This document shows, piece by piece, positions 32,576 to 41,757 of a stretch of 64,000 bases of DNA (position 1 is its first letter; each line of letters starts with the position of its first letter). The stretch is from an uncultured Bacteroidales bacterium. GTDB taxonomy: Bacteria; Bacteroidota; Bacteroidia; Bacteroidales; F082. The notes beneath the pieces were generated by a model. It saw only the letters and a list, made by a program, of their open reading frames with translations, was not told the origin of the DNA and made no database searches. The translations under genes and the position numbers were made by a program. Location of the stretch: positions 62,001-126,000 of the forward strand of contig ONJF01000009.1 of NCBI GenBank assembly GCA_900318085.1. Direction: 5' to 3'.

Positions 32576-33022
32576 TCAGTAACCTTCGCTGATTGCTATG
32601 GCAATGAGGGTGAAGTAGAGAATCCAGAAAGGAATCATCACGATGCTTAGGATGAGCCCTACCTTGGAAGTGATGCGACCAGCGTTAAGCATGCCTTCTC
32701 CTGAATAAACATCAGGGTTGGAGGCAATGGCATCGTAGCCTTCGTTCGCCTTACGTTTACCTATGGCTGCTAAGATAAAGCCAGGGATGATCAGCGAACT
32801 GAAATTGATGGAAAGGATGCCAAGGACCAATGAGGCGACGGCTGTAGGAGCGAGAAGTTTGGCTTGTTGCTTTGCTGGTTTTGTCGGCCCTTCGACTCCT
32901 TCGCTTGGCTCAGGGGTATTTTGAGTCTGCTTGAGGGGCGCATAGCATTGAGGACAGACTTCTTCTGTTTTGTCAACCAAAGTCCCGCAATAAGGGCATG
33001 GGGTTTTTGTATCTTCGTTCAT
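32576..33022 (-). CDS. Zinc-ribbon DUF4190-like membrane protein with in-frame repeat insertion
   Basis: 148 residues. Two CxxC pairs (Cys9/12 and Cys23/26) form an N-terminal zinc ribbon, followed by a linker and two membrane segments (about 61-85 and 118-142), with IGKRKANEGYDA between them, as in DUF4190-type proteins of unknown function. The linker residues 37-48 (TPEPSEGVEGPTK) are encoded by a CTGAGCC...TCGAAGGGCCGAC sequence matching the palindromic element in kdtA (18041-18112), whose product reads PEPVEGPTIK. It is probably the last gene of the leftward ettA run, 22 bases after ettA. Confidence 0.75.
   Translation of the reverse strand: MNEDTKTPCPYCGTLVDKTEEVCPQCYAPLKQTQNTPEPSEGVEGPTKPAKQQAKLLAPTAVASLVLGILSINFSSLIIPGFILAAIGKRKANEGYDAIASNPDVYSGEGMLNAGRITSKVGLILSIVMIPFWILYFTLIAIAISEGY
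32884..32915. repeat. CTGAGCC...TCGAAGG element inside the zinc-ribbon gene
   Basis: Minus-strand CCTGAGCC, AAGCGAAGGAG, TCGAAGGGCCGAC matches the left arm of the kdtA element with a 9-base expansion (net in frame). Confidence 0.7.
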
Positions 33023-33044
33023 GATATTGCTGTTTTTTTCTGTG

Positions 33045-34721
33045 TTATTCTTTCAGCTTCTTGTATCTGAAACGTTTAGGCTCTACATTGCCGAGGCGCT
33101 TCATTTTGTTTTCTTCATATTCCGAGTAGCTGCCCTCGAAGAAATACACTTGCGAGTTGCCCTCGAAGGCGAGGATATGGGTGGCCACACGGTCGAGGAA
33201 CCAACGGTCGTGGCTGATGATGACGGCACAGCCAGCGAAGTTCTCAAGGCCTTCCTCCAAGGCGCGGAGGGTGTTCACGTCGATGTCGTTGGTGGGCTCG
33301 TCCAAAAGGAGCACATTGGCTTCCTGCTTCAAGGTCAAGGCAAGGTGCATACGGTTGCGCTCACCACCAGAGAGCACGCCCGCCTTCTTCTGTTGGTCGT
33401 TGCCGCCGAAGTTGAAACGGGAGACATAGGCGCGCGAGTTGATGCTGCGCTTGCCCAGCTGGATCAAGTCGTTGCCGCCGCTGATGACCTCCCAGACGGT
33501 CTTCTCGGGGTCAATATCGGCATGTTGCTGGTCGACATAGCCGATTTTCACGGTCTCGCCAACCTCAAAGGTACCCGAATCGGGCTTTTCCAAACCCATG
33601 ATGAGGCGGAACAGCGTGGTCTTACCTGCGCCGTTGGGACCGATGACGCCCACGATGCCGCCTTGTGGCAGGCTGAAGTTGAGATTCTCGAACAACAGTT
33701 TGTCACCGTATGCCTTGGTGACATCATGTGCTTCAATGACTTTAGTGCCCAAGCGATCGCCGTTGGGGATGTAAATCTCAAGTTTCTCTTCTTTTTCCTT
33801 CACATCCTCATTGAGCATCTTCTCATATGACTCTAGACGGGCTTTTCCTTTGGCGTGACGCGCCTTCGGAGCCATGCGCACCCATTCCAGTTCGCGTTCG
33901 AGGGTCTTGCGGCGTTTGCTTTCGGTCTTCTCTTCCATGGCGAGGCGGGCGGTCTTCTGGTCGAGCCACGAGGAGTAGTTGCCCTTCCACGGGATGCCTT
34001 CGCCACGGTCGAGTTCGAGGATCCAGCCAGCTACGTGGTCGAGGAAGTAACGGTCGTGGGTGACGGCGATGACGGTGCCTTTGTATTGCTGCAAGTGGCT
34101 CTCCAACCACTGGATGCTCTCGGCATCGAGGTGGTTGGTGGGCTCGTCAAGGAGCAGGATGTCGGGCTCTTGCAGCAGGAGTCGGCACAAGGCCACACGG
34201 CGACGCTCGCCTCCCGAGAGGTTACGCACGGGTGTGTCGCCATCGGGACAGTTAAGGGCGTCCATGGCACGCTCCAACTTGCTGTCGAGCTCCCAGGCGT
34301 CATGTTGTTCGATGAGTTCTGTGAGTTCGCCTTGACGGGCAATGAGTTTGTCGAAGTCGGCGTCGGGCTCGGCGAACTTGTTGTTGATTTCCTCGTATTC
34401 CTTGAGGATGTCGACAATCTCCTGCACACCTTCTTCCACCACTTGGCGGACGGTCTTGTTGTCGTCGAGTTGCGGCTCCTGGTCGAGCATGCCAACGGAA
34501 TAGCCGGGCGAGAAGACCACTTCGCCATTATAGGACTTCTCCTTGCCTGCGATGATGCGCAGCAGAGTGGATTTACCTGCACCGTTCAAGCCGATGATGC
34601 CGATTTTGGCGCCATAGAAGAAGGAGAGGTAGATGTCTTTCAATATTTGTCTCGACGGCGGGATGATTTTGCTCACGCCTACCATCGAGAAGATGATTTT
34701 TTTGTCGTCAGTTTGTGCCAT
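33045..34721 (-). CDS. ettA: Energy-dependent translational throttle protein EttA (ABC-F)
   Basis: Ribosome-associated ABC-F ATPase with two nucleotide-binding domains and no membrane part. From the ATG at 34721 it is 558 residues. Walker A motifs are GLNGAGKST and GPNGAGKTT; signatures are [12 protein letters not shown] and LSGGERNRMHLAL; each is followed by LLLDEPTNHLD or LLLDEPTNDID. The arm and linker (GEGIPWKGNYSSWLDQKTARL) match EttA rather than Uup or antibiotic-resistance ABC-F proteins. It starts two bases after the stop of the glycosyltransferase upstream, so it is in the same transcript. Confidence 0.93.
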   Translation of the reverse strand: MAQTDDKKIIFSMVGVSKIIPPSRQILKDIYLSFFYGAKIGIIGLNGAGKSTLLRIIAGKEKSYNGEVVFSPGYSVGMLDQEPQLDDNKTVRQVVEEGVQEIVDILKEYEEINNKFAEPDADFDKLIARQGELTELIEQHDAWELDSKLERAMDALNCPDGDTPVRNLSGGERRRVALCRLLLQEPDILLLDEPTNHLDAESIQWLESHLQQYKGTVIAVTHDRYFLDHVAGWILELDRGEGIPWKGNYSSWLDQKTARLAMEEKTESKRRKTLERELEWVRMAPKARHAKGKARLESYEKMLNEDVKEKEEKLEIYIPNGDRLGTKVIEAHDVTKAYGDKLLFENLNFSLPQGGIVGVIGPNGAGKTTLFRLIMGLEKPDSGTFEVGETVKIGYVDQQHADIDPEKTVWEVISGGNDLIQLGKRSINSRAYVSRFNFGGNDQQKKAGVLSGGERNRMHLALTLKQEANVLLLDEPTNDIDVNTLRALEEGLENFAGCAVIISHDRWFLDRVATHILAFEGNSQVYFFEGSYSEYEENKMKRLGNVEPKRFRYKKLKE

Positions 34722-34723
34722 AT

Positions 34724-35902
34724 TCAGTTGTTCAGTTGTTGTGTCATCGCGTGTTCCATGATGGCGGTCGCTTTGCCCCAATCATACACGCGGTTGGTGA
34801 AATTGTATCCTGCTTGCCCAATTCGTTCGGCCTTTTCTTTGTCGGTCAGCAGGGTGATGATGTGTTGTGCCATCTCTTCGGCGTTGTTACCGATGAGGAT
34901 TTCTTCATCGGGCTTGGCGCCCAAAGAGGCATTGGCCAAGGGCGAGGTGATGGCGGGCAGCCGCATCGACATGGCTTCCAACAGCTTGTTTTGCAGGCCT
35001 GTGCCGATGCGCATGGGTGCGATGAAGACACGGCTTTGCGCATAAGCGTCGCGGATGTCGTCGAGCCAGCCGCTGACGATGATCCTATCTGATGCGACTT
35101 TCTTCACCTTGGGGTCGGGGGTGGCGCCGGCGATGTACATCTTCGCTTCAGGCAGGGTCTTCCACACGATAGGAAGGATCTCATTGGCCAGATAGTCCAC
35201 GGCGTTCACATTGGGTGCGTAGCTCATGTTGCCTGTGAAGACCAGGTCATATTGCTTCTCGCAGTCCATCGGATGGTATTTCTCGTGGTCCACGCCGTTG
35301 GGGATAATGAGAATCTCTTCTCGTTTCTCATGAGGGAACAAGGCCCGGTCGGGTTCGCTGATGATGGTGCGCACATCGAAGTCGTCAAAGATGGCGGCCT
35401 CGTAGCGTGCCAAACGGTGGTATTCCATGTTATATATGGGTCGGGTGACGAAGGAGGCGATGTCGGCGCGGCGTTTCATGCCGTAGGAGAAGATGTCCTG
35501 ATAGTCGATGGTTTTCGGAAGGTCTTTGTGCCTGATGTATTCTGCCACGCGGAGCAGCTGTCCGAAGAGCATGTCGGGTTTGTGCTTCGCAATCAGCGCA
35601 TTGACTTTTTTGGCGGCCTTGCGGTTGTAGAAATAGCCGCATTGTAAAGGAAGGCCGTTGAAGAAGGCGCGGATGAGACCCAAAAGAATCTGCGGCTTCG
35701 TGATTCTGATGAAGTTGATGGACTGACAATAGGGCTGCAAGGCGCGAAAAGCATCCTGCTCGTTCACATTGCCGTTGTCGTTTAAGGCACAGAGGACGAT
35801 CTCATTATGCTTCGCGAGTTGCTTTATCTGGTTAAAAGCCCGCAACTTGTCACCTTTCTCAAGCGGGTAGGGGATGCGGGGCAAGAGGACAAAAATCTTC
35901 AT
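34724..35902 (-). CDS. GT4-type glycosyltransferase
   Basis: 392 residues from the ATG at 35902, preceded by a TATTTTTGT box at 35921. The GT-B fold is indicated by the N-terminal KIFVLLPRIPYPLEKGDKLR and the C-terminal FIAPMRIGTGLQNKLLEAMSMRLP with the nucleotide-sugar-binding acidic residues. It resembles TIGR03087-like transferases (PEP-CTERM/EpsH-linked), but that assignment is uncertain. It lies after another GT4 gene and before ettA and belongs to a surface-glycan region with lptF/G. The longer frame to 36028 runs into repeat DNA and is not used. Confidence 0.85.
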   Translation of the reverse strand: MKIFVLLPRIPYPLEKGDKLRAFNQIKQLAKHNEIVLCALNDNGNVNEQDAFRALQPYCQSINFIRITKPQILLGLIRAFFNGLPLQCGYFYNRKAAKKVNALIAKHKPDMLFGQLLRVAEYIRHKDLPKTIDYQDIFSYGMKRRADIASFVTRPIYNMEYHRLARYEAAIFDDFDVRTIISEPDRALFPHEKREEILIIPNGVDHEKYHPMDCEKQYDLVFTGNMSYAPNVNAVDYLANEILPIVWKTLPEAKMYIAGATPDPKVKKVASDRIIVSGWLDDIRDAYAQSRVFIAPMRIGTGLQNKLLEAMSMRLPAITSPLANASLGAKPDEEILIGNNAEEMAQHIITLLTDKEKAERIGQAGYNFTNRVYDWGKATAIMEHAMTQQLNN

Positions 35903-35920
35903 TTTGGAATGAATTGAGGG

Positions 35921-35929
35921 ACAAAAATA
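35921..35929 (-). promoter_or_regulatory. -7 promoter box for the second GT4 gene
   Basis: Minus-strand TATTTTTGT (TAnnTTTG), 19 bases upstream of the ATG at 35902; suggests an internal promoter in this run. Confidence 0.5.
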
Positions 35930-35970
35930 GGAAAAAAGTTCAAATGTAAGAGTATTGGAGGTGTTTTTGA

Positions 35971-36098
35971 GATTCCCTTTCAGGGAATGGAGTGTGACAT
36001 AATTGTAAAATGCGGCGGCTTCATGCATATACTGACATGTAAATACTCGTGCCGCCGCCTGTTATACAAATGACAATACTCCATTCCCGAAGGGAATC
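35971..36098. repeat. Nested long palindrome, family A, copy 6
   Basis: GATTCCCTTTCAGGGAATGGAG ... CTCCATTCCCGAAGGGAATC with inner GCGGCGGC / GCCGCCGC. Between the two glycosyltransferase genes, four bases from the stop of the upstream one. Confidence 0.85.
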
Positions 36099-36101
36099 TT
36101 T

Positions 36102-37319
36102 TTATAGAAACGAAATTTTGCTCCCTGGCTTAATCTGCTCGTAAAACATCAGCAGTCGGGCGATGATCTTGCGGTTGTCGTAAGTCTCTTCGACAAGTCG
36201 TCGCGCCGCTTGGCCTATCGTGACGGCAATCTGCGGGTTCTCATTGATGGAGCGGATGGCCTCCACCATCTTGGCCTTGTTTTCGGCGATGATGATGTTG
36301 ACATCCTCGTCGTAGAGAATGCCCTCGGCACCCACGCGCGTGGTGATGACGGTCTTGCCCATCGCCATCGACTCGATGATCTTGATGCGGATGCCGCTGC
36401 CCGAGAGGAGCGGCACGATGGCCACATCATTATTGGCGACAAAAGCCTTGGCATCAGGCACTTCGCCGACAACATCGATGTGAGGGTCTTTCATCGTAGT
36501 GAGCCATTCGGGCATGTTGCGTCCCGCCAGATGGTAGACGAAATCATACACTTTTTCCACGGTCTTGGGCAGCACCTCATTGATGAACCATCGAATGCCT
36601 TCCTCGTTGGGCATCCAGTTCATGGAGCCGATATGGTAGAACTTGGGTTTGCCTTCTATCTCGTATTTTGGGGTGAATTCTTCGGGATAAACGCCAAACG
36701 GGATGTCGATTACGGGCTTGGAACTGTATTTCCTGAAGAAGGCGGCGTCTTTGCGTGTGATGGCAGCGATGCCGTCGACGGTCTCCAAGGCGTTGAGTTC
36801 GTATTCCTTCAAAGTCTTGGCCAGATGGTTGATATACCAACGCTTCAATGGCGATTGGGTCTCCTTGGCGATGCGTTCCCAAATTTTGTGCTCTACATTG
36901 TGGGCACGCAGCACAATCATGGCCTTCGAGTGGGCGCGGATAACATCGACATAAGGCGCCATGTAGAGCATCTCCAATTGCACGATGTCGAACTGTTCCT
37001 TGTCGAGCACTTCGATGAGTCTGGCCTTGAAGTCGTCAGAGATGAAACGCTCCACATGATACGATTTCTTGGTGAAAAGGTTGAGGAAGGCGTTCATGGG
37101 CTTGACGCTCAAGTCGACATCGATGAGTTCGATGCCCGTCTTTTTCTTGTAGTCTTCAGGGATGTCGCTCTCCTTGACGTTGAACTTCTCACTGTTGACT
37201 GCCAATATCTTGACATGGTGTCCCGCATCCAGCAGTCCGGTGATGATGCTGTTCATCGCCATGGGACCGCCTTCGGAGGCAGGGTAGGGGGGCTTGTTGC
37301 AAAGAAGGAGTATTTTCAT
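36102..37319 (-). CDS. GT4-type glycosyltransferase
   Basis: 405 residues. The N-terminal KILLLCNKPPYPASEGGPMAMN has the GT-B glycine-rich loop. LRAHNVEHKIWERIA and the C-terminal VPLLSGSGIRIKIIESMAMGKTVITTRVGAEGI carry the donor-binding region, with glutamate in IIESMAMG. It is a paralogue of the next downstream glycosyltransferase. Family A palindrome copy 6 lies between them. Likely builds an O-antigen or other surface glycan; the sugar is unknown. It follows the lptF/G permease gene by 41 bases in the same direction. Confidence 0.88.
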   Translation of the reverse strand: MKILLLCNKPPYPASEGGPMAMNSIITGLLDAGHHVKILAVNSEKFNVKESDIPEDYKKKTGIELIDVDLSVKPMNAFLNLFTKKSYHVERFISDDFKARLIEVLDKEQFDIVQLEMLYMAPYVDVIRAHSKAMIVLRAHNVEHKIWERIAKETQSPLKRWYINHLAKTLKEYELNALETVDGIAAITRKDAAFFRKYSSKPVIDIPFGVYPEEFTPKYEIEGKPKFYHIGSMNWMPNEEGIRWFINEVLPKTVEKVYDFVYHLAGRNMPEWLTTMKDPHIDVVGEVPDAKAFVANNDVAIVPLLSGSGIRIKIIESMAMGKTVITTRVGAEGILYDEDVNIIIAENKAKMVEAIRSINENPQIAVTIGQAARRLVEETYDNRKIIARLLMFYEQIKPGSKISFL

Positions 37320-37360
37320 GGTTTTCCTAATATGGCTGTCGAATCTCGGCTGCCGATTGT

Positions 37361-38815
37361 TTATGTAGGTATTCCAACCTCGGGTTTACGCTTTTTCTTG
37401 AATAGTCTCTGGAAGAATTTTTTCCAACTGTCGCCGTCGAATAGCGCAGCATCGGTGGTGGCCTTGAAGGTGAGGAAGAGGCCGACGGGTGCTAGTACGA
37501 TGGAAGACAACCATACGCCGACAAACATGTTGAGGTCGCCAAACACGGCCATGCGCTCGCCGATGGTGGAGATGATGTAGTATACGACGAAGAAGAGCAC
37601 CGAGACGACAACGGGCAGGCCCAGTCCGCCTTTGCGGATGATGCTTCCGAGTGGCGCCCCGATGAAGAAGAAGATAAGGCACGCGATGCTTAAGGTGAAC
37701 TTCTTGTGCCACTCTTTCCGGTGCTTGTTGATGTTTTCGGTTTGTGTGCCGAGGTCCAACTTGTTGAAAGTGATATTGTCCTTGGCATTTTGTGCGCTTC
37801 CCATGGCTGTGGCGAGGATGGCCGAACGGGCTTCGCCTTCATACAGGTCTAACAAGGGCCAGCGTAGCCTCCGACTGGTGTCGGCCGCCATGTTGACACA
37901 GGATGTGTCATTCTTCGTGCTGTTGTAGTTGGCCCACCTCCTCGTGAAACCTTCGTTGAAGGCCTGCTGCTTGTCACTGTATCGTATCTCCAACGAGTCC
38001 AAGGCAGTGGAGAGCTGTCGTATGTTCATCATCTGTTGGTACGACTTGTACATGTCCTCGCTCGAACGCGTCATGTCGAACGAGGCCAAGCTGAACTTGA
38101 GTTGTTCCTGCTTGAACGACATCCTTTCGAAAGGCCTTTTTTCCTTGTAGTTGTCGGGGGTGAGGTCGGTGTAGTTGTGGCCGTTGTACAAGGTGAAAAT
38201 GATGCTGCGTTGGTTGGGGCTCATCGACATCATGCCCGAGTCGGCAGCGATGACCTTGGTGCAGCCGTTATGATCGGTGTGGTCGTAGATCTTTACCCCG
38301 TAGATGTGGCTGCCGTCTTTGCCTTTGCGGTCGACGAAGATGACATAGTTCTCAATGTCCTTGTAAAACACACCTTCCTTGATGTTGAACGCTAGTTTCT
38401 GCCGCTGTATATCAGTTAATAAGGTGCGCCATTTGAGTGTGGCAATAGGGATAAGACTGTTGGAGATGAAGAATGCCAATACGCTGAGGATCAATGCAAA
38501 ATTGAATAACGGACGCATGGCGCGCCACATGGAGATCCCCGAGGCTTTCATGGCCACCAACTCGTAATGTTCGCCTAGGTTACCGAAGCACATCAGCAAG
38601 GCCAATAGTAAGGCCAAGGGCAACGACATGGGAATGGCGGTGATGGAGGTGTAGAATAATAGCTCTGCTATAATTTTGAATTCCAATCCTTTACCGACTA
38701 AATCATCGACATATAGCCACACAAACTGCATCACCCAAATGAATACCACAATGAAGAAGGTGAGTACAAAGGTGCCCAAAAACGACTTGGTGATATAGCG
38801 GTAAAGTTTCTTCAT
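37361..38815 (-). CDS. LptF/LptG-family lipopolysaccharide export permease
   Basis: 484-residue inner-membrane protein of the YjgP/YjgQ family: three N-terminal membrane helices (TFVLTFFIVVFIWVMQFVW, ALPLALLLALLMCFGNLG, ILSVLAFFISNSLIPI), a periplasmic beta-jellyroll-like domain (about 120-310) and three C-terminal helices. With LptB it extracts LPS from the inner membrane. LptF and LptG cannot be told apart from sequence alone; lptB lies elsewhere (58508). Divergent promoter boxes lie between it and the PAS-like gene. The GT4 genes and ettA follow. Confidence 0.9.
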   Translation of the reverse strand: MKKLYRYITKSFLGTFVLTFFIVVFIWVMQFVWLYVDDLVGKGLEFKIIAELLFYTSITAIPMSLPLALLLALLMCFGNLGEHYELVAMKASGISMWRAMRPLFNFALILSVLAFFISNSLIPIATLKWRTLLTDIQRQKLAFNIKEGVFYKDIENYVIFVDRKGKDGSHIYGVKIYDHTDHNGCTKVIAADSGMMSMSPNQRSIIFTLYNGHNYTDLTPDNYKEKRPFERMSFKQEQLKFSLASFDMTRSSEDMYKSYQQMMNIRQLSTALDSLEIRYSDKQQAFNEGFTRRWANYNSTKNDTSCVNMAADTSRRLRWPLLDLYEGEARSAILATAMGSAQNAKDNITFNKLDLGTQTENINKHRKEWHKKFTLSIACLIFFFIGAPLGSIIRKGGLGLPVVVSVLFFVVYYIISTIGERMAVFGDLNMFVGVWLSSIVLAPVGLFLTFKATTDAALFDGDSWKKFFQRLFKKKRKPEVGIPT

Positions 38816-38833
38816 TTTTGTAAAAACAACGCT

Positions 38834-38842
38834 GCAAATTTA
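38834..38842 (-). promoter_or_regulatory. -7 promoter box for the lptF/G run
   Basis: Minus-strand TAAATTTGC matches TAnnTTTGC, 19 bases before the ATG at 38815. Confidence 0.6.
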
Positions 38843-38851
38843 GAAAAATTC

Positions 38852-38860
38852 TATCTTTGC
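38852..38860 (+). promoter_or_regulatory. -7 promoter box for the PAS-like gene
   Basis: TATCTTTGC, an exact consensus match, 19 bases before the ATG at 38879. Confidence 0.6.
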
Positions 38861-38878
38861 CGAAAAAATACGCACAAT

Positions 38879-39214
38879 ATGAATCAACTCGATTATTTCA
38901 AAGGGCTTAATTTAGCCATTACGATCAGCGCCAAGGACGGCGAAATCCTTTATCAAAACGACAGCTCCATTGAGGTGAACGGCGACGCCCGTGGGCGCGA
39001 CCTGATGAAGTGCCACAACGAGCGTTCTCAACAAATCATACGTCACCTCCTGGATGATGCTGCCACCAATGTCTACACCATCTCGAAGAAAGGTAAGAAG
39101 AAACTCATCTACCAGACGCCTTGGTATGAGGACGACGCCAAGCAAGTTGTCGGTGGACTCATCGAGTTTTCCATCATCCTCCCTGACGAGATGCCACACT
39201 ATGACCGTGGTTAA
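38879..39214 (+). CDS. Small stand-alone PAS-like domain protein
   Basis: 111 residues with the shape of one PAS fold: LAITISAKDGEILYQND at the start, GRDLMKCHNERSQQII as the F-helix region, and LIYQTPWYEDDAKQVVGGLIEFSI as the final strands. There is no kinase, cyclase or DNA-binding domain attached. It might be a ligand sensor acting on a partner protein, but neither ligand nor partner is visible. It lies 43 bases ahead of the YARHG protein on the same strand and has a strong promoter box. Confidence 0.65.
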   Translation: MNQLDYFKGLNLAITISAKDGEILYQNDSSIEVNGDARGRDLMKCHNERSQQIIRHLLDDAATNVYTISKKGKKKLIYQTPWYEDDAKQVVGGLIEFSIILPDEMPHYDRG

Positions 39215-39257
39215 CTTTGCCAATTATCAAACAGTTAAACATTCAACACTACTACCC

Positions 39258-40400
39258 ATGAAAAAAACACTCATTCTTTTATTGATGGTTCTTTCGTTCA
39301 TTGGAGCGAAAGCCAACGATGGCGTGTACTTCACGTCGGGCAACCAACTGATTCCGATTACCGAGACCGAGATTTCGGTGAAGAAGGAAGTGCTTGACAT
39401 TACGAGACGAGATCAGATGATCCATGTCCATGTCTATTACGAGTTCTTTAATCCAGGCAATGAAAAAACGCTTTTGGTGGGTTTCGAAGCCATGCCGCCC
39501 AGCGGTGCTTGGGATATTTCTGAAGAGGAATACAAAAGACTTGTAGACCACCCCTACATGCATGACTTTACCGTGTACATTAATGGCGAGCGCTTGAACT
39601 ATCAGGTGTCGCATGTCGAAAGCACTGAAGCTGGTTATTACCACAATGGAAAGTTCGACGAGCTCTCGAAGCAACGCGAGCTTGAGCTGGGACGCGAGAT
39701 GGAATTCTCGGAAGGAATCCCGTATTTGTTTGTCTACCATTTCAATGCCACCTTCAAGAAAGGCCTCAATATCGTGGAACACACCTATGTCTTCGACGAG
39801 TCGACCTATGTGGGTGCCGAGTATGATTTCGACTACGTGCTGACCGCCGCCAACCGCTGGGCCAACCATCAGATCGATGACTTTACATTAAATGTCGATA
39901 TGGGTGAATGTGAGTCTTTTGCCATTCGTCCTACCTTCTTCAAGAGCGCTAGCGAATGGACCATGAAAGGCGTGGGAAGACAGTCGAACGGAGGTGAGTT
40001 ATATAATAATGATCCTTTATTCCACATGCAGAAAGGTGGCATCTCTTATCATAAGAAGAACTTCCATCCTGAAGGGGAATTGGAAATCTATAAGTTTATC
40101 CCTAATATGATGTTGTGGGGTGGCGATGGGAATGCTTCGGACGTGATGAATGCTGTCAAACGGCAATATGCCAAATGGTATTTATGGACCTTTGAAGACG
40201 AAGATTTTGGCCTGACCAAGGAAGATAAACGCATCATGAAGAACCTTCCGTTTGCCTATCGCGGCCATGTGTTCAAGGACCAAGGGCTGAAGAAGTTCTT
40301 TGAGTCGACGGATTGGTACATTCCCAACCCTGACTACATTGACGACATGAGCAAGATGAGCAAAGATGAGAGGGAATGGATTGAGTTCTGGTCGAAATAA
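39258..40400 (+). CDS. Exported DUF4424-like protein with C-terminal YARHG domain
   Basis: 381 codons from the ATG at 39258, starting with signal peptide MKKTLILLLMVLSFIGAKA. Residues about 20-260 resemble the beta-rich DUF4424 region (GNQLIPITETEISVKKEVLDI, VYYEFFNPGNEKTLLVGFEA). The C-terminal 60 residues are a YARHG domain (FAYRGHVFKDQGLKKFFESTDWY, written here in part), found on extracellular or periplasmic Bacteroidetes and Clostridia proteins and of unknown role. It probably works in the envelope. The long frame from 39054 overlaps the PAS-like gene and is not used. Confidence 0.75.
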   Translation: MKKTLILLLMVLSFIGAKANDGVYFTSGNQLIPITETEISVKKEVLDITRRDQMIHVHVYYEFFNPGNEKTLLVGFEAMPPSGAWDISEEEYKRLVDHPYMHDFTVYINGERLNYQVSHVESTEAGYYHNGKFDELSKQRELELGREMEFSEGIPYLFVYHFNATFKKGLNIVEHTYVFDESTYVGAEYDFDYVLTAANRWANHQIDDFTLNVDMGECESFAIRPTFFKSASEWTMKGVGRQSNGGELYNNDPLFHMQKGGISYHKKNFHPEGELEIYKFIPNMMLWGGDGNASDVMNAVKRQYAKWYLWTFEDEDFGLTKEDKRIMKNLPFAYRGHVFKDQGLKKFFESTDWYIPNPDYIDDMSKMSKDEREWIEFWSK

Positions 40401-40405
40401 AAGAA

Positions 40406-40464
40406 GAACACGGATTTCTCGGATTTGACGGAGCCGATCCGTGTCATCCGTGAAATCCGTGTTC
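40406..40464. repeat. Inverted repeat between YARHG gene and ackA
   Basis: GAACACGGATTT (40406-40417) pairs perfectly with AAATCCGTGTTC (40453-40464), with further GGAT/ATCC pairing inside. Lies between convergent genes and may terminate both. Confidence 0.7.
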
Positions 40465-40490
40465 AATAAAAACACGATTTCCGTATTTTC

Positions 40491-41696
40491 TTATTTCGTC
40501 ACCAAGTTGTAGGTGTCCTGGGCGATGACGAACTCTTCGTCGGTAGGATACACCACCACTTTGACCTTGGAGTTAGGTGTCGAGATCACGCCGGCGTCGC
40601 CGATGGTTTCCTTGTTCATTGAGGGGTCGAATTCGATGCCGAGGCCTTCCATGTTCTCGAGGATGGCTTCACGCATGAACCAGGCGTTCTCGCCGATGCC
40701 ACCCGTCATCACGATGAGGTCGGCACCGTTCATCACGGCCATGTAGCCGCCGATGTACTTCTTCACGCGGTGGGCAAACATGTTGAAGGCATAGGTGCAG
40801 CGCTCGTCGCCTTCTTCCTTGCCGGCACGCACGTCGCGCATGTCCTGCTTGCCGCCCGTGATGCCCACGAGGCCCGACTTCTTGTTGACCAGGGTGTTCA
40901 TCTCCTTGGTCGTGTAGCCTTCCTTGTCCATGATGTACATGAAAGCGCCGAGGTCAAGGTCGCCGGTGCGGCTGCCCATCACAAGGCCTTCAACGGGGGT
41001 GAAGCCCATCGAGGTCTCCACCGACTTGCCGTACTCGACGGCGGCAATGGAGGCGCCACTGCCGAGGTGGCAGGTCACAATCTTCGACTTCTTCCAATCC
41101 ATGCCAACGAAAGCGGCAGCCTTCTCAGCCACGTACTTGTGGCTGGTGCCGTGGAAGCCGTAACGGCGCACGCGATATTTGTCGTAGTACTCGTAAGGTA
41201 CGGCATAGAGGTAGGCCTCAGGCGGCATGGTGCTGTGGAACGAGGTGTCGAACACGGCAGCCATCGGGATGCCGGGAAGCACTTCTTCCATGGCGTGGAT
41301 GCCTTGCAGGCTGCCTGGGTTGTGCAAAGGAGCGAGGTCACAGAGGTCTTCGATGCCCTTGATGACTTGGTTGTCGATGAGGACGCTCTTGGTGAACTTC
41401 TCGCCACCGTGGGCCACGCGGTGACCGACGGCGTTGATTTCTTTCAGGTCTTTGATGACACCCATCTTCGGGTCGACCAGAGCCTTCAGCACCAACTTGA
41501 TGCCTTCGGTGTGGTTCGGGATGGGGAGTTGCTCGTAGTATTTCTCGCCATTGTATTTGTGGGTGAATTCGCCCATTTCGAGGCCGATGCGCTCCAAGAG
41601 GCCTTTGGCCAGCAGGCGCGATGAATTGGCGTTTTCCATCTCCAGCAGCTGGTACTTGATGGAAGAACTGCCGCAGTTTAAGACTAATATTTTCAT
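40491..41696 (-). CDS. ackA: Acetate kinase
   Basis: Cytosolic enzyme making ATP and acetate from acetyl phosphate, the last step of acetate fermentation. The 401-residue protein starts MKILVLNCGSSSIKYQ (ASKHA phosphate motif). VAHGGEKFTKS, FHSTMPPEAYLYAVPYEYYD, RYGFHGTSHKYV and GGIGENAWFMRE match the family. It lies 172 bases downstream of pta in the same direction; the pair is the standard acetate operon. A family F palindrome occupies the gap. Confidence 0.97.
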   Translation of the reverse strand: MKILVLNCGSSSIKYQLLEMENANSSRLLAKGLLERIGLEMGEFTHKYNGEKYYEQLPIPNHTEGIKLVLKALVDPKMGVIKDLKEINAVGHRVAHGGEKFTKSVLIDNQVIKGIEDLCDLAPLHNPGSLQGIHAMEEVLPGIPMAAVFDTSFHSTMPPEAYLYAVPYEYYDKYRVRRYGFHGTSHKYVAEKAAAFVGMDWKKSKIVTCHLGSGASIAAVEYGKSVETSMGFTPVEGLVMGSRTGDLDLGAFMYIMDKEGYTTKEMNTLVNKKSGLVGITGGKQDMRDVRAGKEEGDERCTYAFNMFAHRVKKYIGGYMAVMNGADLIVMTGGIGENAWFMREAILENMEGLGIEFDPSMNKETIGDAGVISTPNSKVKVVVYPTDEEFVIAQDTYNLVTK

Positions 41697-41757
41697 GTTG
41701 AATTGTTGATTGTTTTGTTATTGAAAATGAACCGGGAATAATAATCCTTGCTCTTTT

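Noticed and set aside
36210..37580. 456-codon open frame opposite the GT4 glycosyltransferase
   Set aside because: Shadow of the real gene; no signal or domain in the peptide.
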